64,000 nucleotides of DNA. It comes from Ruegeria arenilitoris. GTDB lineage: Bacteria; Pseudomonadota; Alphaproteobacteria; Rhodobacterales; Rhodobacteraceae. Of the stretch, positions 41,609 through 50,788 are shown piece after piece (positions within the stretch are counted from its first letter, which is position 1; each line of letters begins with the position of its first letter). The notes under the pieces were generated by a model. It did no database searches. It saw only the letters and a list, made by a program, of their open reading frames with translations, and was not told the origin of the DNA. The translations under genes and the position numbers were made by a program. The stretch is from contig NZ_WQHX01000006.1 of the NCBI RefSeq assembly GCF_013035425.1, forward strand, positions 124,001 through 188,000. The letters run 5' to 3'.

Positions 41609-43459
41609 TCAGCGAAGTCCCCAAAACGTGAATCTGGAATCCTGCTCTATCACCACGTAGCGGTTCATCGCTTCAGTAAAACGCTGATCTTTTTCGAGAA
41701 ATTCAATGAAGTTGAACGGTTGAAATACAAAGGGTGGAGTGTTGTCGAACACCAGAAAATTTGGGGAATTTCCGACAAAATCATCAACAATTTCGGTGCG
41801 GGTTCTACTCTGGATTTTATTCAACTTGGCGCAGCGCTCAGAGTTCGCTTCGCAGTTTTCCACACGCAACCCGTTCGCTGCACCCGGTACGAGCCACAAC
41901 GCGGGATAGCGACTTGTCCAAACTGCATCAGATTCTAACACCAACGGAAAAGACGGAGCCAGCGAAGAAGAGAACACCATTATCCGTGGATCGGGCGTTT
42001 CTGCCCTCAATATCGACAAAAAACTCTCTGTTAAATCGTTGCGATAAAACCCTTTTTGGAACGCGAGCGACACACAGGCGACCAGACCCAAAGCTGACAC
42101 AGAGGCAAGTAGCCAATTGAGCCGAGCTTGCAAAATCAACCACGTAAACCCGACAATGGCAAAGGCGTGGATCGGAACAGCCTGATACCCAAAGCCGGTC
42201 CACTGAACAAAGTATATTACGCATCCAGCTAAAACTGCCGCAAAAGGCAGTGCCGCCATACGACCCCGACCGTAAAGCACAGCCAAAACTGAGGCCGCCA
42301 GAAATAGCAGTGGAATGGCAGGCACAACAAGGCGAATTACCGTTGCATCGTTAAATCGATAGGCCCCGTAAACAGATGTCGCAATTGGCAGAATTTTGGT
42401 GAAATACTCGGGATGCAATTTTGCGGCCGCTACCAGATATACCCCCCCAATTGCGAACAATGTGACGTTTGACGCTGAAACCACGGGCTTTAGTGATCGC
42501 TTCAGAAACATCTCAGTTATCGTGAGCGCGATCGGGATCAAAACAAAGTGTGGCTTGATGCAAATACCAATTGCGGCAAAAGCAGCGCGGCCGACACTCT
42601 CTTTGCCAGTTCCTGCTCCCTGCATCACTATGTACCCAAAAAGATAAGGCATAGTGAAAATAACCATGAGATGTTCACGTTGGCCGCTTGAAGAAACAGC
42701 TGGGACAGCCATAGCAACCGCTGCAGCGATCAACATCAGGAACTGCCGACCCCAGTCCAACTCAGAGTACTGTTGCAATAGGTTCCATACCCAAACAAGG
42801 CTAAATGCCATCAAGATCGACAACGTCAAATACTGCGCGTTTGTCTCGGACATGCTCAACCATTCAGCCAGAAAAACAACCGGAACCGTCAGATAAAAGT
42901 TAAGCGGTGGGTTAACCTCGACGATATCGACATACAGCTGAGCACCAGAAAGCCAGTTTCGTGTGGCTACCAAATACCAAGCTGTATCGTGATTGATGGG
43001 GCGGTCCTTGTACACGGCAAAGTAAAGACCCGCGAACGCGATTGCGAACAGGACGCCGATCCAGTCCTTGTAAACCACTTTGGATTGGTCACCTGCAAAC
43101 ACCCAATATTTCGATATAAGAAAAGTTACACTCGGCACAACGACGGCAACGATCGCCATAGCAACAACAAAACTGGCATCCATCACTTCACAAATTACAT
43201 AGGTGATACCGCTACTTAGTAGCAAACCCAAAACAGCTAGTAGCCCAAAACGAACCATTTGCTGTTGATGGCTTCCCGTTGCCTTAAATGTCATCTCTGC
43301 ATGGCCAAAATAGGAAACAGAAACCGCGGCCAGAAATCCCGCGAAATTTGACGCTTGGACATCCAAATCTAACAAATTGCGCACCAACATGGCGACCAAA
43401 ACATGCAAAATCGTGGCGAACAAACCGACGCCGGCAAATCTCGTAAGCTGGGTCAGCAT
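41609..43459 (-). CDS. GtrA-like flippase fused to a membrane glycosyltransferase, 616 aa
   Basis: The first 120 residues form a GtrA domain (four helices; LTRFAGVGLFATILHVLVAM, ISKYWVF), which flips polyprenol-linked sugars. From about 130 a GT-C-like membrane enzyme follows with about ten helices, an acidic loop INHDTAWYLVATRNW (candidate catalytic Asp) and EVNPPLNFYLT, and a periplasmic tail. I start at 43459, where the ATG shares a base with the previous stop (TAATG); an upstream start would lie in the methyltransferase. In Gtr systems flippase and transferase are separate genes. Substrate sugar unknown. Confidence 0.75.
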   Translation of the reverse strand: MLTQLTRFAGVGLFATILHVLVAMLVRNLLDLDVQASNFAGFLAAVSVSYFGHAEMTFKATGSHQQQMVRFGLLAVLGLLLSSGITYVICEVMDASFVVAMAIVAVVVPSVTFLISKYWVFAGDQSKVVYKDWIGVLFAIAFAGLYFAVYKDRPINHDTAWYLVATRNWLSGAQLYVDIVEVNPPLNFYLTVPVVFLAEWLSMSETNAQYLTLSILMAFSLVWVWNLLQQYSELDWGRQFLMLIAAAVAMAVPAVSSSGQREHLMVIFTMPYLFGYIVMQGAGTGKESVGRAAFAAIGICIKPHFVLIPIALTITEMFLKRSLKPVVSASNVTLFAIGGVYLVAAAKLHPEYFTKILPIATSVYGAYRFNDATVIRLVVPAIPLLFLAASVLAVLYGRGRMAALPFAAVLAGCVIYFVQWTGFGYQAVPIHAFAIVGFTWLILQARLNWLLASVSALGLVACVSLAFQKGFYRNDLTESFLSILRAETPDPRIMVFSSSLAPSFPLVLESDAVWTSRYPALWLVPGAANGLRVENCEANSERCAKLNKIQSRTRTEIVDDFVGNSPNFLVFDNTPPFVFQPFNFIEFLEKDQRFTEAMNRYVVIEQDSRFTFWGLR

Positions 43460-44196
43460 TATCCGGCCTGTTTTCGTTTGAGAATGGCGCAAACTGATAA
43501 ACCAATAGGCGCATGAAAGCGCCCAACAAAATGCCTCTCAGTCGAGAAAACTCTATATAGTATTTTGTTTACCCAATCAGACGGCATTGCGTCATCAGCT
43601 GTTTCTTTATGGAACAAAGCTTTAAAACGGCGTAGGCCAACAGCGATCGGAAACAGCAGGCTATTGAAGTAAAAAGAATACTCAACTTCTAACCCAGCTC
43701 TCTCAGAAACCTCTTTCAGCGAATTTTTGGTATAGCGGCGGAAGTGATGGTGCATCTCATCGTGACTTGACCACATCCAAGGCAAGGCGGGAACCGTAAC
43801 AAAGAGCCGTGCGTCACCTGCTAAATAGCCCGATAGGCCTTCAAGCGTGGCCCTGTCATCTTCAATGTGTTCCAGCACGTCGAACAACGCGATTAGGTCA
43901 TATTTTTTATCTTGGTTCGGGATATCATTTGGCAGCGCTCCGTATGCTATTTCCAGACAGCTCTTTTCCGCTGCAATAGCGCGTGCCTCTGCGTCGTATT
44001 CGAATGCATCGAGTTCGCCCAAGCCCATCAACATTTCAAGGTTGCCGCCCGTTCCACATCCCGCTTCTAGAATGCGCGCGTTTTCCGGCAATGAGATCAA
44101 ACGATCGATGGTCGCCCGTATCACATCTCGACGTCCGGCAAACCACCAATGAACGTCTTCGTTTCGGCTCATTCGGTCATAAGTTCCGCGTTCCAC
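43459..44196 (-). CDS. Class I SAM-dependent methyltransferase, 245 aa
   Basis: The SAM-binding motif is ILEAGCGTGGNLEML (glycine-rich motif I), followed by FEYDAEARAIA (acidic ribose contact) and the helical IALFDVLEHIEDD (motif IV region). Opens YDRMSRNEDVHWWFAGRRDVI, which is common in methyltransferases of glycan clusters. Adjacent to a GT2 two bases upstream and overlapped by the GtrA fusion downstream, so it probably methylates a lipid-linked sugar or related intermediate. Confidence 0.87.
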   Translation of the reverse strand: MERGTYDRMSRNEDVHWWFAGRRDVIRATIDRLISLPENARILEAGCGTGGNLEMLMGLGELDAFEYDAEARAIAAEKSCLEIAYGALPNDIPNQDKKYDLIALFDVLEHIEDDRATLEGLSGYLAGDARLFVTVPALPWMWSSHDEMHHHFRRYTKNSLKEVSERAGLEVEYSFYFNSLLFPIAVGLRRFKALFHKETADDAMPSDWVNKILYRVFSTERHFVGRFHAPIGLSVCAILKRKQAG

Positions 44197-44197
44197 G

Positions 44198-45199
44198 TCA
44201 CTTCTCCGATTTCAGGCCATGTGCTGATCGAACGATGTAAATTGGACGATCCCGGACTTCGTTGAAAATCCGGCCTACATATTCACCAATAATACCTACC
44301 GCCAACAGATTTAATCCGCCGAACAAGAGGATCAAAATTACCGTCGAAGCATAACCCGGAGTATCTGCCCCTAAAAACAGAGTGTAGAAAAGAATAAAGG
44401 CTGCGTAGCCAAACGAAGCGAGTGACAAAATCGTACCTACATAGCTCCAGACCCGAAGAGGAACCGTAGAGCTCGTGAAAATCCCGTCCAACGCAAAGTT
44501 CCATAGTTTCCAGTAAGACCAGCTTGATCTTCCCGCGATACGTTCTGGGCGCTGAAATGTCACTTCTGCAGTGTCGAACCCGACCCAACTAAAGATGGAT
44601 TTGTTGAATCGTGATTTTTCACCGATTTCCCGAACAACATCCACGACCTGACGGTCGAGCAATCTGTAGTCGCCTACATTGGCTGGAATCGGTCTTTCGG
44701 CCAGAGAATTGAAAACTTTGTAAAAGGCGGCAGCCGACCTCTGTTTGATCCAGCTGTCTTTCGACCGGTCCACTCGTCGAGCATTCACTATCTGTGCACC
44801 TTCGCGCCATTTCGTTATCATTTCGGGGATTACTTCCGGCGCATCCTGAAGATCCACATCCATCGGAATTACGGCGTCCCCAACTGCGTGCTCCAACCCT
44901 GCGCACAACGCTGAATCCTTGCCAAAATTACGTGAAAGGTTAAGCAAAGCGATGTGCGCGTCATTTTTCATCAGGCTTCGAATTGCAAATTCACTAGCAT
45001 CCTGGCTACCGTCATTTACAAAAACTATTTGATAGTCTGTCGCCGGCGCCATCGGATCCAGAACCTCGTGAATGCGTTCCACGAATTTTCCTATGGAATC
45101 CTGTTCATTAAAAACAGGGACAACCAGCGACACCAATTTTGGGGTCTGGAAATCCCTTTTGTTCTTTTGCGCGCTCCGAGCCGAAAAACTTCCGGTCAT
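44198..45199 (-). CDS. Polyprenol-phosphate glycosyltransferase (GT2, GtrB/DPM1 type), 333 aa
   Basis: Moves a sugar from a nucleotide to polyprenol phosphate at the inner membrane. SLVVPVFNEQDSIGKFV begins the GT-A fold, VFVNDGSQDAS holds the first acidic site, PMDVDLQDAPEVIPEMI the DXD-like site, and two helices near 230-300 anchor it (YVGTILSLASFGYAAFILF, VILILLFGGLNLLAVGIIG). The IIGEYVGRIFNEVRDRPIYIV end is typical. First gene of the three-gene set; the chemistry fits Gtr-type surface glycan decoration. Confidence 0.9.
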   Translation of the reverse strand: MTGSFSARSAQKNKRDFQTPKLVSLVVPVFNEQDSIGKFVERIHEVLDPMAPATDYQIVFVNDGSQDASEFAIRSLMKNDAHIALLNLSRNFGKDSALCAGLEHAVGDAVIPMDVDLQDAPEVIPEMITKWREGAQIVNARRVDRSKDSWIKQRSAAAFYKVFNSLAERPIPANVGDYRLLDRQVVDVVREIGEKSRFNKSIFSWVGFDTAEVTFQRPERIAGRSSWSYWKLWNFALDGIFTSSTVPLRVWSYVGTILSLASFGYAAFILFYTLFLGADTPGYASTVILILLFGGLNLLAVGIIGEYVGRIFNEVRDRPIYIVRSAHGLKSEK

Positions 45200-45616
45200 A
45201 ACATACGAACCCCAACTAGCCGATTCAGCGAAGCAAATTCAGTCAAACGTTAACTGTTTCCTTCTTCTAAACAATTCATGTGGCCGGAATTAGGCGGTAA
45301 CTCGTCTAATTTGTGAGAGGCGAATAAACGCGTTGGACGTTCCTGGGAACAGTACACCGTCTGTTTCAGCAGAAGCCCGACGTTTCGTCTGAGTACAAGC
45401 AAATAGGCTCACTCGGGCTTTTTCTTCGAGTGCCGTTGCATCTTCAGGTTTTACAAAAACATCTTAGACCTGCTGCCCAGATCGAGAGTTCATATGGTTG
45501 TCGAAGAACTCAGGAGATTTTTAGCGTCATCTTTTGATGGGCTGCATCTAAAAGAGCGGGCAACAGTAGTGATGGGCCAGCCCATTCGCTTCTTTCGAAC
45601 AGGCTGGCTGTTTATC
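45200..45616. other. Intergenic region between the GT2 gene and znuA
   Basis: About 420 bases. Bases near 45200-45300 should hold the GT2 promoter. A hairpin after the znuA stop (45576-45609) pairs GCCAGCC with GGCTGGC and TTCG with CGAA inside, without T tract; it may end the znuA transcript. No gene or other element recognised. Confidence 0.5.
45576..45609 (-). terminator. Hairpin after znuA
   Basis: Read on the minus strand, a GCCAGCC/GGCTGGC stem with an inner TTCG/CGAA stem begins seven bases past the znuA stop. Lack of a T tract makes it a weak terminator candidate. Confidence 0.4.
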
Positions 45617-46735
45617 TTACAAGCAATCGGACAAGGTTTTAGCCATGTTACGAATGACTTGCGGGTACAAGTCGGCTCCGGGTTCAAGCTCCGCCCCCAA
45701 CGGATCAATGACACCGGTACTAGCTTCAGTTCCGTCAAGCACCGTTTCGACAAGGTCCGGATTGAACTGCGGTTCCGCCAGAACGCAGGTGATACCTTCT
45801 TCCTTAATGCGCGCTTGAATCTCTGCAATACGAGCCGGACTCGGGTCAGAAGCGTCTCCAATGGAAATCGCACCCGAAGCTGGCAAACCAAACTCGTCTT
45901 CAAAATACTGATAGGCATCGTGGAACACGATAAAGCTACCACCTTGAACAGGCTGAAGCATTCCCGCCACTTCGACAGTCAACGCCTCCATTTCCTCGCG
46001 CGCTGATGCCGCGTTCGCGAAGTAAGCGCCAGCGTTATCCGGGTCAGCTGCCGATAGTTGTGCCGCGATCACGTTTAGCCAATTCCCGGCGTTTGCCGGA
46101 GATAGCCAGGCATGAGGATCATGCGCGCCATGGTGGTGATCGTCGTGGTCCTCATGCTCAGCATGCTCGTCGTGATCATGTTCATCTTCATGACCATGAT
46201 CTTTACCCTCAGCATGATCATCACCATCTTCATGTTTCTCGGCATGCTCGTCGTGATCATGGTCGCCATGTTTTTTTTCTTTGGCGTGGTCGTCGTGCGC
46301 ATGCTCATCGCCGTGGTCATCGTGGTCGACATGTTCTTCATCGGCATGAGCATCATGCCCGTGGTCATGTGCTTCGAACAACGCCCCCTCGCGGAAGTCC
46401 AATAAAACGGTGCCGTCAGTTTCCAGTAAAGACGTTACCGTTGCGCCTTCGGCAAGGGTTCCAATGGCACCTTCCATCCACGGGGTCAGATCTTCACCGA
46501 TCCAGAAGACTATGTCCGCCTCTTGCAACGCGGCTGCCTCTGATGGGCGCAGATTGTATTCGTGTGGTGACGCACCCGGTTGCACAATCAGGTCTGGTGT
46601 GCCAACCCCTTGCATCACGCGCGCAACTAAAGAATGCACTGGCGTGATGTCCACCGCCACGTTGGGAACCTCCGCAATAGCCGTTCCACCCATCACTGCA
46701 GCGGTTATTGAAACGGGAAGGAGCTTTCTGGACAT
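45617..46735 (-). CDS. znuA: High-affinity zinc-binding protein with a very long His-rich loop, 372 aa
   Basis: Periplasmic zinc-binding protein of the ZnuABC importer. A signal peptide is at 1-21. Zinc ligands are the histidines of DITPVHSLVARVMQG, the HDPHAWLSP motif and FIVFHDAYQYFEDEF. Between the first two lies a loop of roughly 85 residues made almost entirely of His, Asp, Glu and Ala (about residues 123-208), far longer than the usual 20-40. It probably captures or senses zinc. The gene is divergent from zur with a Zur-box between them. Confidence 0.92.
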   Translation of the reverse strand: MSRKLLPVSITAAVMGGTAIAEVPNVAVDITPVHSLVARVMQGVGTPDLIVQPGASPHEYNLRPSEAAALQEADIVFWIGEDLTPWMEGAIGTLAEGATVTSLLETDGTVLLDFREGALFEAHDHGHDAHADEEHVDHDDHGDEHAHDDHAKEKKHGDHDHDEHAEKHEDGDDHAEGKDHGHEDEHDHDEHAEHEDHDDHHHGAHDPHAWLSPANAGNWLNVIAAQLSAADPDNAGAYFANAASAREEMEALTVEVAGMLQPVQGGSFIVFHDAYQYFEDEFGLPASGAISIGDASDPSPARIAEIQARIKEEGITCVLAEPQFNPDLVETVLDGTEASTGVIDPLGAELEPGADLYPQVIRNMAKTLSDCL

Positions 46736-46747
46736 ATGACCCTCTAT

Positions 46748-46765
46748 GTGATTTTATAACGTTAC
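46748..46765. promoter_or_regulatory. Zur box between znuA and zur
   Basis: GTGATTTTATAACGTTAC matches 15 of 18 positions of the alphaproteobacterial Zur operator as I recall it (GTAATGTTATAACATTAC), including the central TTATAAC. It lies 12 bases upstream of the znuA start and 27 upstream of the zur start, so one site can control both directions. Confidence 0.75.
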
Positions 46766-46791
46766 GAGTGGCATATATGATATGGAATAAC

Positions 46792-47307
46792 ATGACAAGT
46801 GAGACACGCCCCATGCAAGCCGATGACGGCGGCCTTGTTGGATTTCATAAACATGACCACAAGAGCTGTGTTGAAACCGGACTTAAAAACGCCGAGGCGC
46901 GATGCAGCGCCGAAGGTTTGCGGCTGACACCCGTCAGGCGTAAAGTGTTGGAGATGCTGCTGCAAGAACACAGAGCGCTTGGCGCCTACGCAATTCTTGA
47001 TCGCTTGCGCGAAGAAGGGTTTGGGTCGCAGCCGCCTGTTGCATATCGGGCGCTCGACTTTTTGGTGGAAAATGGATTTGTGCATAAGATTGAAAGGTTA
47101 AACGCCTTCGTCGCTTGCGCACATCCGGGCGCTTCGCATTCTCCAGCCTTCATGATCTGCAGAAAGTGCGAAGCCGTCGCTGAAACGCACTCGGCCACAG
47201 CAAAAGGTGTGCTTGGTGCCGCAGCAAAGGCAGCGGGCTTTGAGATTGAACGTACGGTCGTAGAAGCCGAAGGAATATGCCCTGACTGTACCGAAAAGGC
47301 CCAGTAA
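46792..47307 (+). CDS. zur: Zinc uptake regulator (Fur family), 171 aa
   Basis: Zinc-dependent repressor of the zinc uptake genes. The winged helix covers LRLTPVRRKVLEMLLQEHRALGAYAIL (in part), and the structural zinc site is made of two CxxC pairs (CRKC and CPDC). Sensor-site histidines include HPGASHS. A short His-rich N-terminal patch FHKHDHKSC is present. The frame begins at 46708 but that overlaps znuA and the Zur box, so I choose the ATG at 46792; 46813 is also possible. The stop overlaps znuC by one base (TAATG). Confidence 0.9.
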   Translation: MTSETRPMQADDGGLVGFHKHDHKSCVETGLKNAEARCSAEGLRLTPVRRKVLEMLLQEHRALGAYAILDRLREEGFGSQPPVAYRALDFLVENGFVHKIERLNAFVACAHPGASHSPAFMICRKCEAVAETHSATAKGVLGAAAKAAGFEIERTVVEAEGICPDCTEKAQ

Positions 47308-48047
47308 TGGCTCTCGTAACTGTGGAAGATTTAAGCGTCCAATATGGTGAAAATACTGTTTTGCACCATGTGGATATGACCATCGAGTCTGGAGAGATCG
47401 TAACTATAGTCGGGCCAAATGGGTCAGGCAAAACAAGTCTTTTGCGGGCCATCATTGGCGCCACCCCGCTTTCGGCTGGACGCGTCACTCTCAACCCCGG
47501 GCTAAAGATAGGTTATGTCCCCCAAAAACTGCATATTGATCCGACATTGCCTATCACCGTCGAACGTTTTATGCGCCTTACTAACCGGGTGCCGCGTCAG
47601 GATTGTGTGAAAGCACTGGAATCGGCTGGCGTACCGGATTTGTTGAACAACCAGATGTCGCGATTGTCCGGTGGACAGTTCCAACGAGTCCTGCTTGCAC
47701 GCGCCCTTATTGATCGACCGGATATTCTGCTTTTGGATGAAGCAACTCAGGGTCTTGATCAGCGTGGCTCTGCCGCTTTTTACCAGCAGATCGAGGCAGT
47801 CCGAAAGGAAACGGGTTGTGCGGTTTTGATGATTAGCCACGAACTGCATGTCGTAATGAGTGCCTCGGACAGGGTCATTTGTTTGAATGGTCATGTTTGC
47901 TGCGAGGGCTCTCCGGCCGTCGTCGCTTCGGCACCGGAATACAGAGCATTGTTTGGCACCGGAACGGGTGGTGCTTTGGCCTTATATCGTCACGAACATG
48001 ACCACCATCATGATCACAGTAAGAGTTCTCAGGAAGCCGCAGAATAA
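47307..48047 (+). CDS. znuC: Zinc ABC transporter ATPase, 246 aa
   Basis: ATPase of the zinc importer. Walker A GPNGSGKTS, signature LSGGQFQRVLLARA and Walker B ILLLDEATQGLD, followed by ISHELHVVMSASD. The C-terminal tail YRHEHDHHHDHSKSSQ is His-rich and absent from many homologues, suggesting metal feedback. Overlaps zur by one base and znuB by one base. Confidence 0.93.
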   Translation: MALVTVEDLSVQYGENTVLHHVDMTIESGEIVTIVGPNGSGKTSLLRAIIGATPLSAGRVTLNPGLKIGYVPQKLHIDPTLPITVERFMRLTNRVPRQDCVKALESAGVPDLLNNQMSRLSGGQFQRVLLARALIDRPDILLLDEATQGLDQRGSAAFYQQIEAVRKETGCAVLMISHELHVVMSASDRVICLNGHVCCEGSPAVVASAPEYRALFGTGTGGALALYRHEHDHHHDHSKSSQEAAE

Positions 48048-48844
48048 TGCTTGATGATTTTATGACCAGGGCGACGCTTGCTGGTGTCGGAGTGGCGCTA
48101 GCTGCCGCGCCTCTTGGGTGTTTTGTTGTCTGGCGCCGGATGGCATATTTCGGCGACGCAACAGCACACGCTGCAATTCTGGGTGTCGCGTTGTCGCTTA
48201 CGCTTCAGATGTCGATATTTGCAGGCGCCCTTGCGGTCGCTCTTATCATGGCTTTGACAGTTACTGTCCTAAGTGGCCGCGGCTATGCGATGGATACGCT
48301 TTTGGGGGTCTTGGCCCATTCGGCCCTGGCATTTGGTCTGGTAGCCGTATCTTTCTTATCGGGGGTGCGCATCGACTTGATGGCATATCTCTTTGGCGAC
48401 ATTTTGGCAGTTTCGCGCACCGACCTGTTGATAATTTGGGGAGGAGCGGCGCTTGTCGTTGCCTTAATTACCTGGCGATGGTCGGAGCTTTTGACTGCTA
48501 CACTGAACGAGGAACTAGCCTATGCCAGCGGCTTTGACCCAAAACGCGAGCAGCTAATTCTGACGTTGTCTCTGGCAGTAACCGTAGCGGTTGCGATTAA
48601 GGTTGTGGGCGTGTTGCTGATCGCTGCAATGTTAATCATCCCTGCAGCCGCAGCACGGAGCCTAGCCCGATCCCCCGAGGCCATGGCCGTTGTCGCAGCG
48701 GTTATCGGAGGGGCCTCGGCTGTGATTGGATTGAGATCGGCCTATGTCTTTGACACACCTGCCGGCCCTTCTATCGTTTGCGTTGCTGCGATTGTATTTG
48801 CGTGCGTCAACCTATTGGGATGGCAAACCCGAGATAAAATTTAA
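48047..48844 (+). CDS. znuB: Zinc ABC transporter permease, 265 aa
   Basis: Inner-membrane permease with about eight helices. Family marks are FFVVWRRMAYFGDATAHAAILG (in part: CFVVWRRMAYFGDATAHAA), GYAMDTLLGVLAHSALAFGLV and the late MLIIPAAAARSLARS. Last gene of zur-znuC-znuB. Confidence 0.92.
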   Translation: MLDDFMTRATLAGVGVALAAAPLGCFVVWRRMAYFGDATAHAAILGVALSLTLQMSIFAGALAVALIMALTVTVLSGRGYAMDTLLGVLAHSALAFGLVAVSFLSGVRIDLMAYLFGDILAVSRTDLLIIWGGAALVVALITWRWSELLTATLNEELAYASGFDPKREQLILTLSLAVTVAVAIKVVGVLLIAAMLIIPAAAARSLARSPEAMAVVAAVIGGASAVIGLRSAYVFDTPAGPSIVCVAAIVFACVNLLGWQTRDKI

Positions 48845-48984
48845 ACCTCGACTTGAGAAACTGGGCGTCATTGGCATAACAGCGGTTTTGCCGCACCTGG
48901 GACTGCAGTTATTTCACCGGTGGTCACCAAGGCGGAGAATAATCATTGTGAACCAAGTGTCCATTTTCCAAAATTCGTGGGACT

Positions 48985-49632
48985 TCAGGTTTTACGAGCA
49001 ATAATATACCGACTGAGCATCGTCCCGGCTTGATCGCCGGTCTCCAGAATTTTGAAACCTGCATCTTCGATCTTACGCTCTAGCTCCTTCGCGGACACGA
49101 ACTTTACGAACGGAGCTTTACCAATGGCCTGCATGACCGGAATCGCCAGATGTCGGATCAACCCATACTTCAATCCTGTTTTGTTAGGTGCGCAAACAGT
49201 TTTGGAAATGAATAATCCTTCTGTTTTGGTAATTTTAGATATTACGGTCAGTGCTTCGTCCAGATCTGGCAGGAGGTGAAGCAAATTATGCGCCATAACA
49301 ACGTCATAGCATCCATTATCCCGTGCATGGTCTTGTACTTCCGCCACTTTAAACTTCACATTTTCGGGACCACCCTGATCCAACTTTTCTTGCGCGATCT
49401 CAATCATTCCCGGTGCTATATCGGTCGCCGTTATATTGGCCACGTGTGGAGCAAGAAGCAACGCTGTCGATCCTGTGCCACAACCCATTTCCAATGCGTT
49501 ATCGCTAGGCTTTAAGTGGGATTTGGTACGTTCAAGTGTATTTCGGTACCCGTCCATATTTCCAATCGGGCTCGCTGCGTATTTCCTCGATATTTTGCTC
49601 CAGAAAGCAGCATCTTTGGATATTGTAGCCAT
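48985..49632 (-). CDS. Class I SAM-dependent methyltransferase (UbiE-like), 215 aa
   Basis: Motif I is ALEMGCGTGSTALLLA, followed by TATDIAPGMIEIAQ and the helix VVMAHNLLHLLPDLDEAL. The substrate cannot be predicted; related proteins methylate small lipophilic compounds. Divergent from a LysR-type gene 85 bases away, which may control it. Confidence 0.85.
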   Translation of the reverse strand: MATISKDAAFWSKISRKYAASPIGNMDGYRNTLERTKSHLKPSDNALEMGCGTGSTALLLAPHVANITATDIAPGMIEIAQEKLDQGGPENVKFKVAEVQDHARDNGCYDVVMAHNLLHLLPDLDEALTVISKITKTEGLFISKTVCAPNKTGLKYGLIRHLAIPVMQAIGKAPFVKFVSAKELERKIEDAGFKILETGDQAGTMLSRYIIARKT

Positions 49633-49717
49633 CTTTGGTGAACCTTTCGGATTTTGATGGCAGCACGCTTAACCTAAACGCATCTATTGAGAAATTGCGT
49701 CTTACTGCAGAGATGAT

Positions 49718-50629
49718 ATGCATTTATGCATGAATTGGCAGGCTATCAACTTTGACTGGAACCACGTGCGAACATTTCTGGTGACTGCAGAGAAAGGATC
49801 ATTTTCTGCGGCCGCACGCGAACTTGGGCAAACGCAACCTACCATAGGACGCCAAATCGCCGCCATAGAACAGGAACTGGGCGTCAAGCTGTTTGAGCGG
49901 TCCGGTAAATCTTTAACGTTGACAAGCACGGGCAATGAGCTGCTGTCCCACGCAAGGGAAATGGCGGATGTCGCAAACCAAATTTCATTGACCGCAACAA
50001 GCCAATCCCAAACCATTGAAGGGCAAGTACGGATTACGGCCTCAGATGTTATGTCGGCCTACCAGTTGCCATTCGCGTTGAAACAAATACGCCGTGCGGC
50101 ACCTCTGTTGGAAATTGATGTGGTCGCAGCCAATGACATCCGAAACATTCGACAAAGGGAAGCTGACATAGCTATTCGGCACGTACGCCCAACACAGCCT
50201 GATCTTATTGCCAAGCTGGTGGCCCAGGGCACTGCAAGCTTCTACGCTGCGCCATCTTATCTGGATCAGGTCGGGCGGCCAAAGTCCGAGGCGGAGCTCG
50301 CCAAACTGGACTTTGTTGGATTTTCAGATGTCAATACAATGATTGGCTTTCTGCAACCTGCAGGCGTTCCAGTAACAACCCAAAACTTTCGTATGACCTC
50401 AGCAAGCGGCATCGTCTCGTGGGAGATGGTGCGACAAGGTCTTGGCGTTTGTGTCATGTCGGATGATGTGGCGAACCTGGCACCAGAAATAGAACGGGTG
50501 CTGCCCGAACGTGAGCCGTTCACTTTTCCGATTTGGTTGGCCACTCATTCAGAGCTGCATACCGCACAGCGAATTCGGATTGTCTTTGATATTTTGGCAG
50601 ACTACTTTGGTAATTACGCTAGGAGATAA
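49718..50629 (+). CDS. LysR-family regulator, 303 aa
   Basis: N-terminal HTH with GSFSAAARELGQTQPTIGRQI and a C-terminal LysR substrate domain (VRITASDVMSAYQLP, AIRHVRPTQPDLIAKL, SWEMVRQGLGVCVMSDD). A second ATG is at 49730; I keep 49718 because AGAG precedes it. By the usual arrangement it would regulate the divergent methyltransferase gene and itself. Ligand unknown. Confidence 0.88.
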   Translation: MHLCMNWQAINFDWNHVRTFLVTAEKGSFSAAARELGQTQPTIGRQIAAIEQELGVKLFERSGKSLTLTSTGNELLSHAREMADVANQISLTATSQSQTIEGQVRITASDVMSAYQLPFALKQIRRAAPLLEIDVVAANDIRNIRQREADIAIRHVRPTQPDLIAKLVAQGTASFYAAPSYLDQVGRPKSEAELAKLDFVGFSDVNTMIGFLQPAGVPVTTQNFRMTSASGIVSWEMVRQGLGVCVMSDDVANLAPEIERVLPEREPFTFPIWLATHSELHTAQRIRIVFDILADYFGNYARR

Positions 50630-50788
50630 AGTTTATACCCCGCTTAGGGCCAAGTAAAAGATCTCCGGTTTGTTGGTACTTGCATCCAAAGCCAATGCAT
50701 CCAAGTCTGCCAGATTGACTCAAAGTCTCTCCTCCTATCATATTCAAAGAAAAATATTTTTGACTGAAACGGTCTAGCGGAGAGAGCA

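Noticed and set aside
45490..46006. Frames on both strands over the znuA 3' end
   Set aside because: They are shadows of znuA in other frames.
46112..46405. A very hydrophobic 97-residue plus-strand frame that looks like a membrane protein
   Set aside because: It is the antisense reading of the His/Asp repeat of znuA (CAT/GAT codons become ATG/ATC), an artefact.
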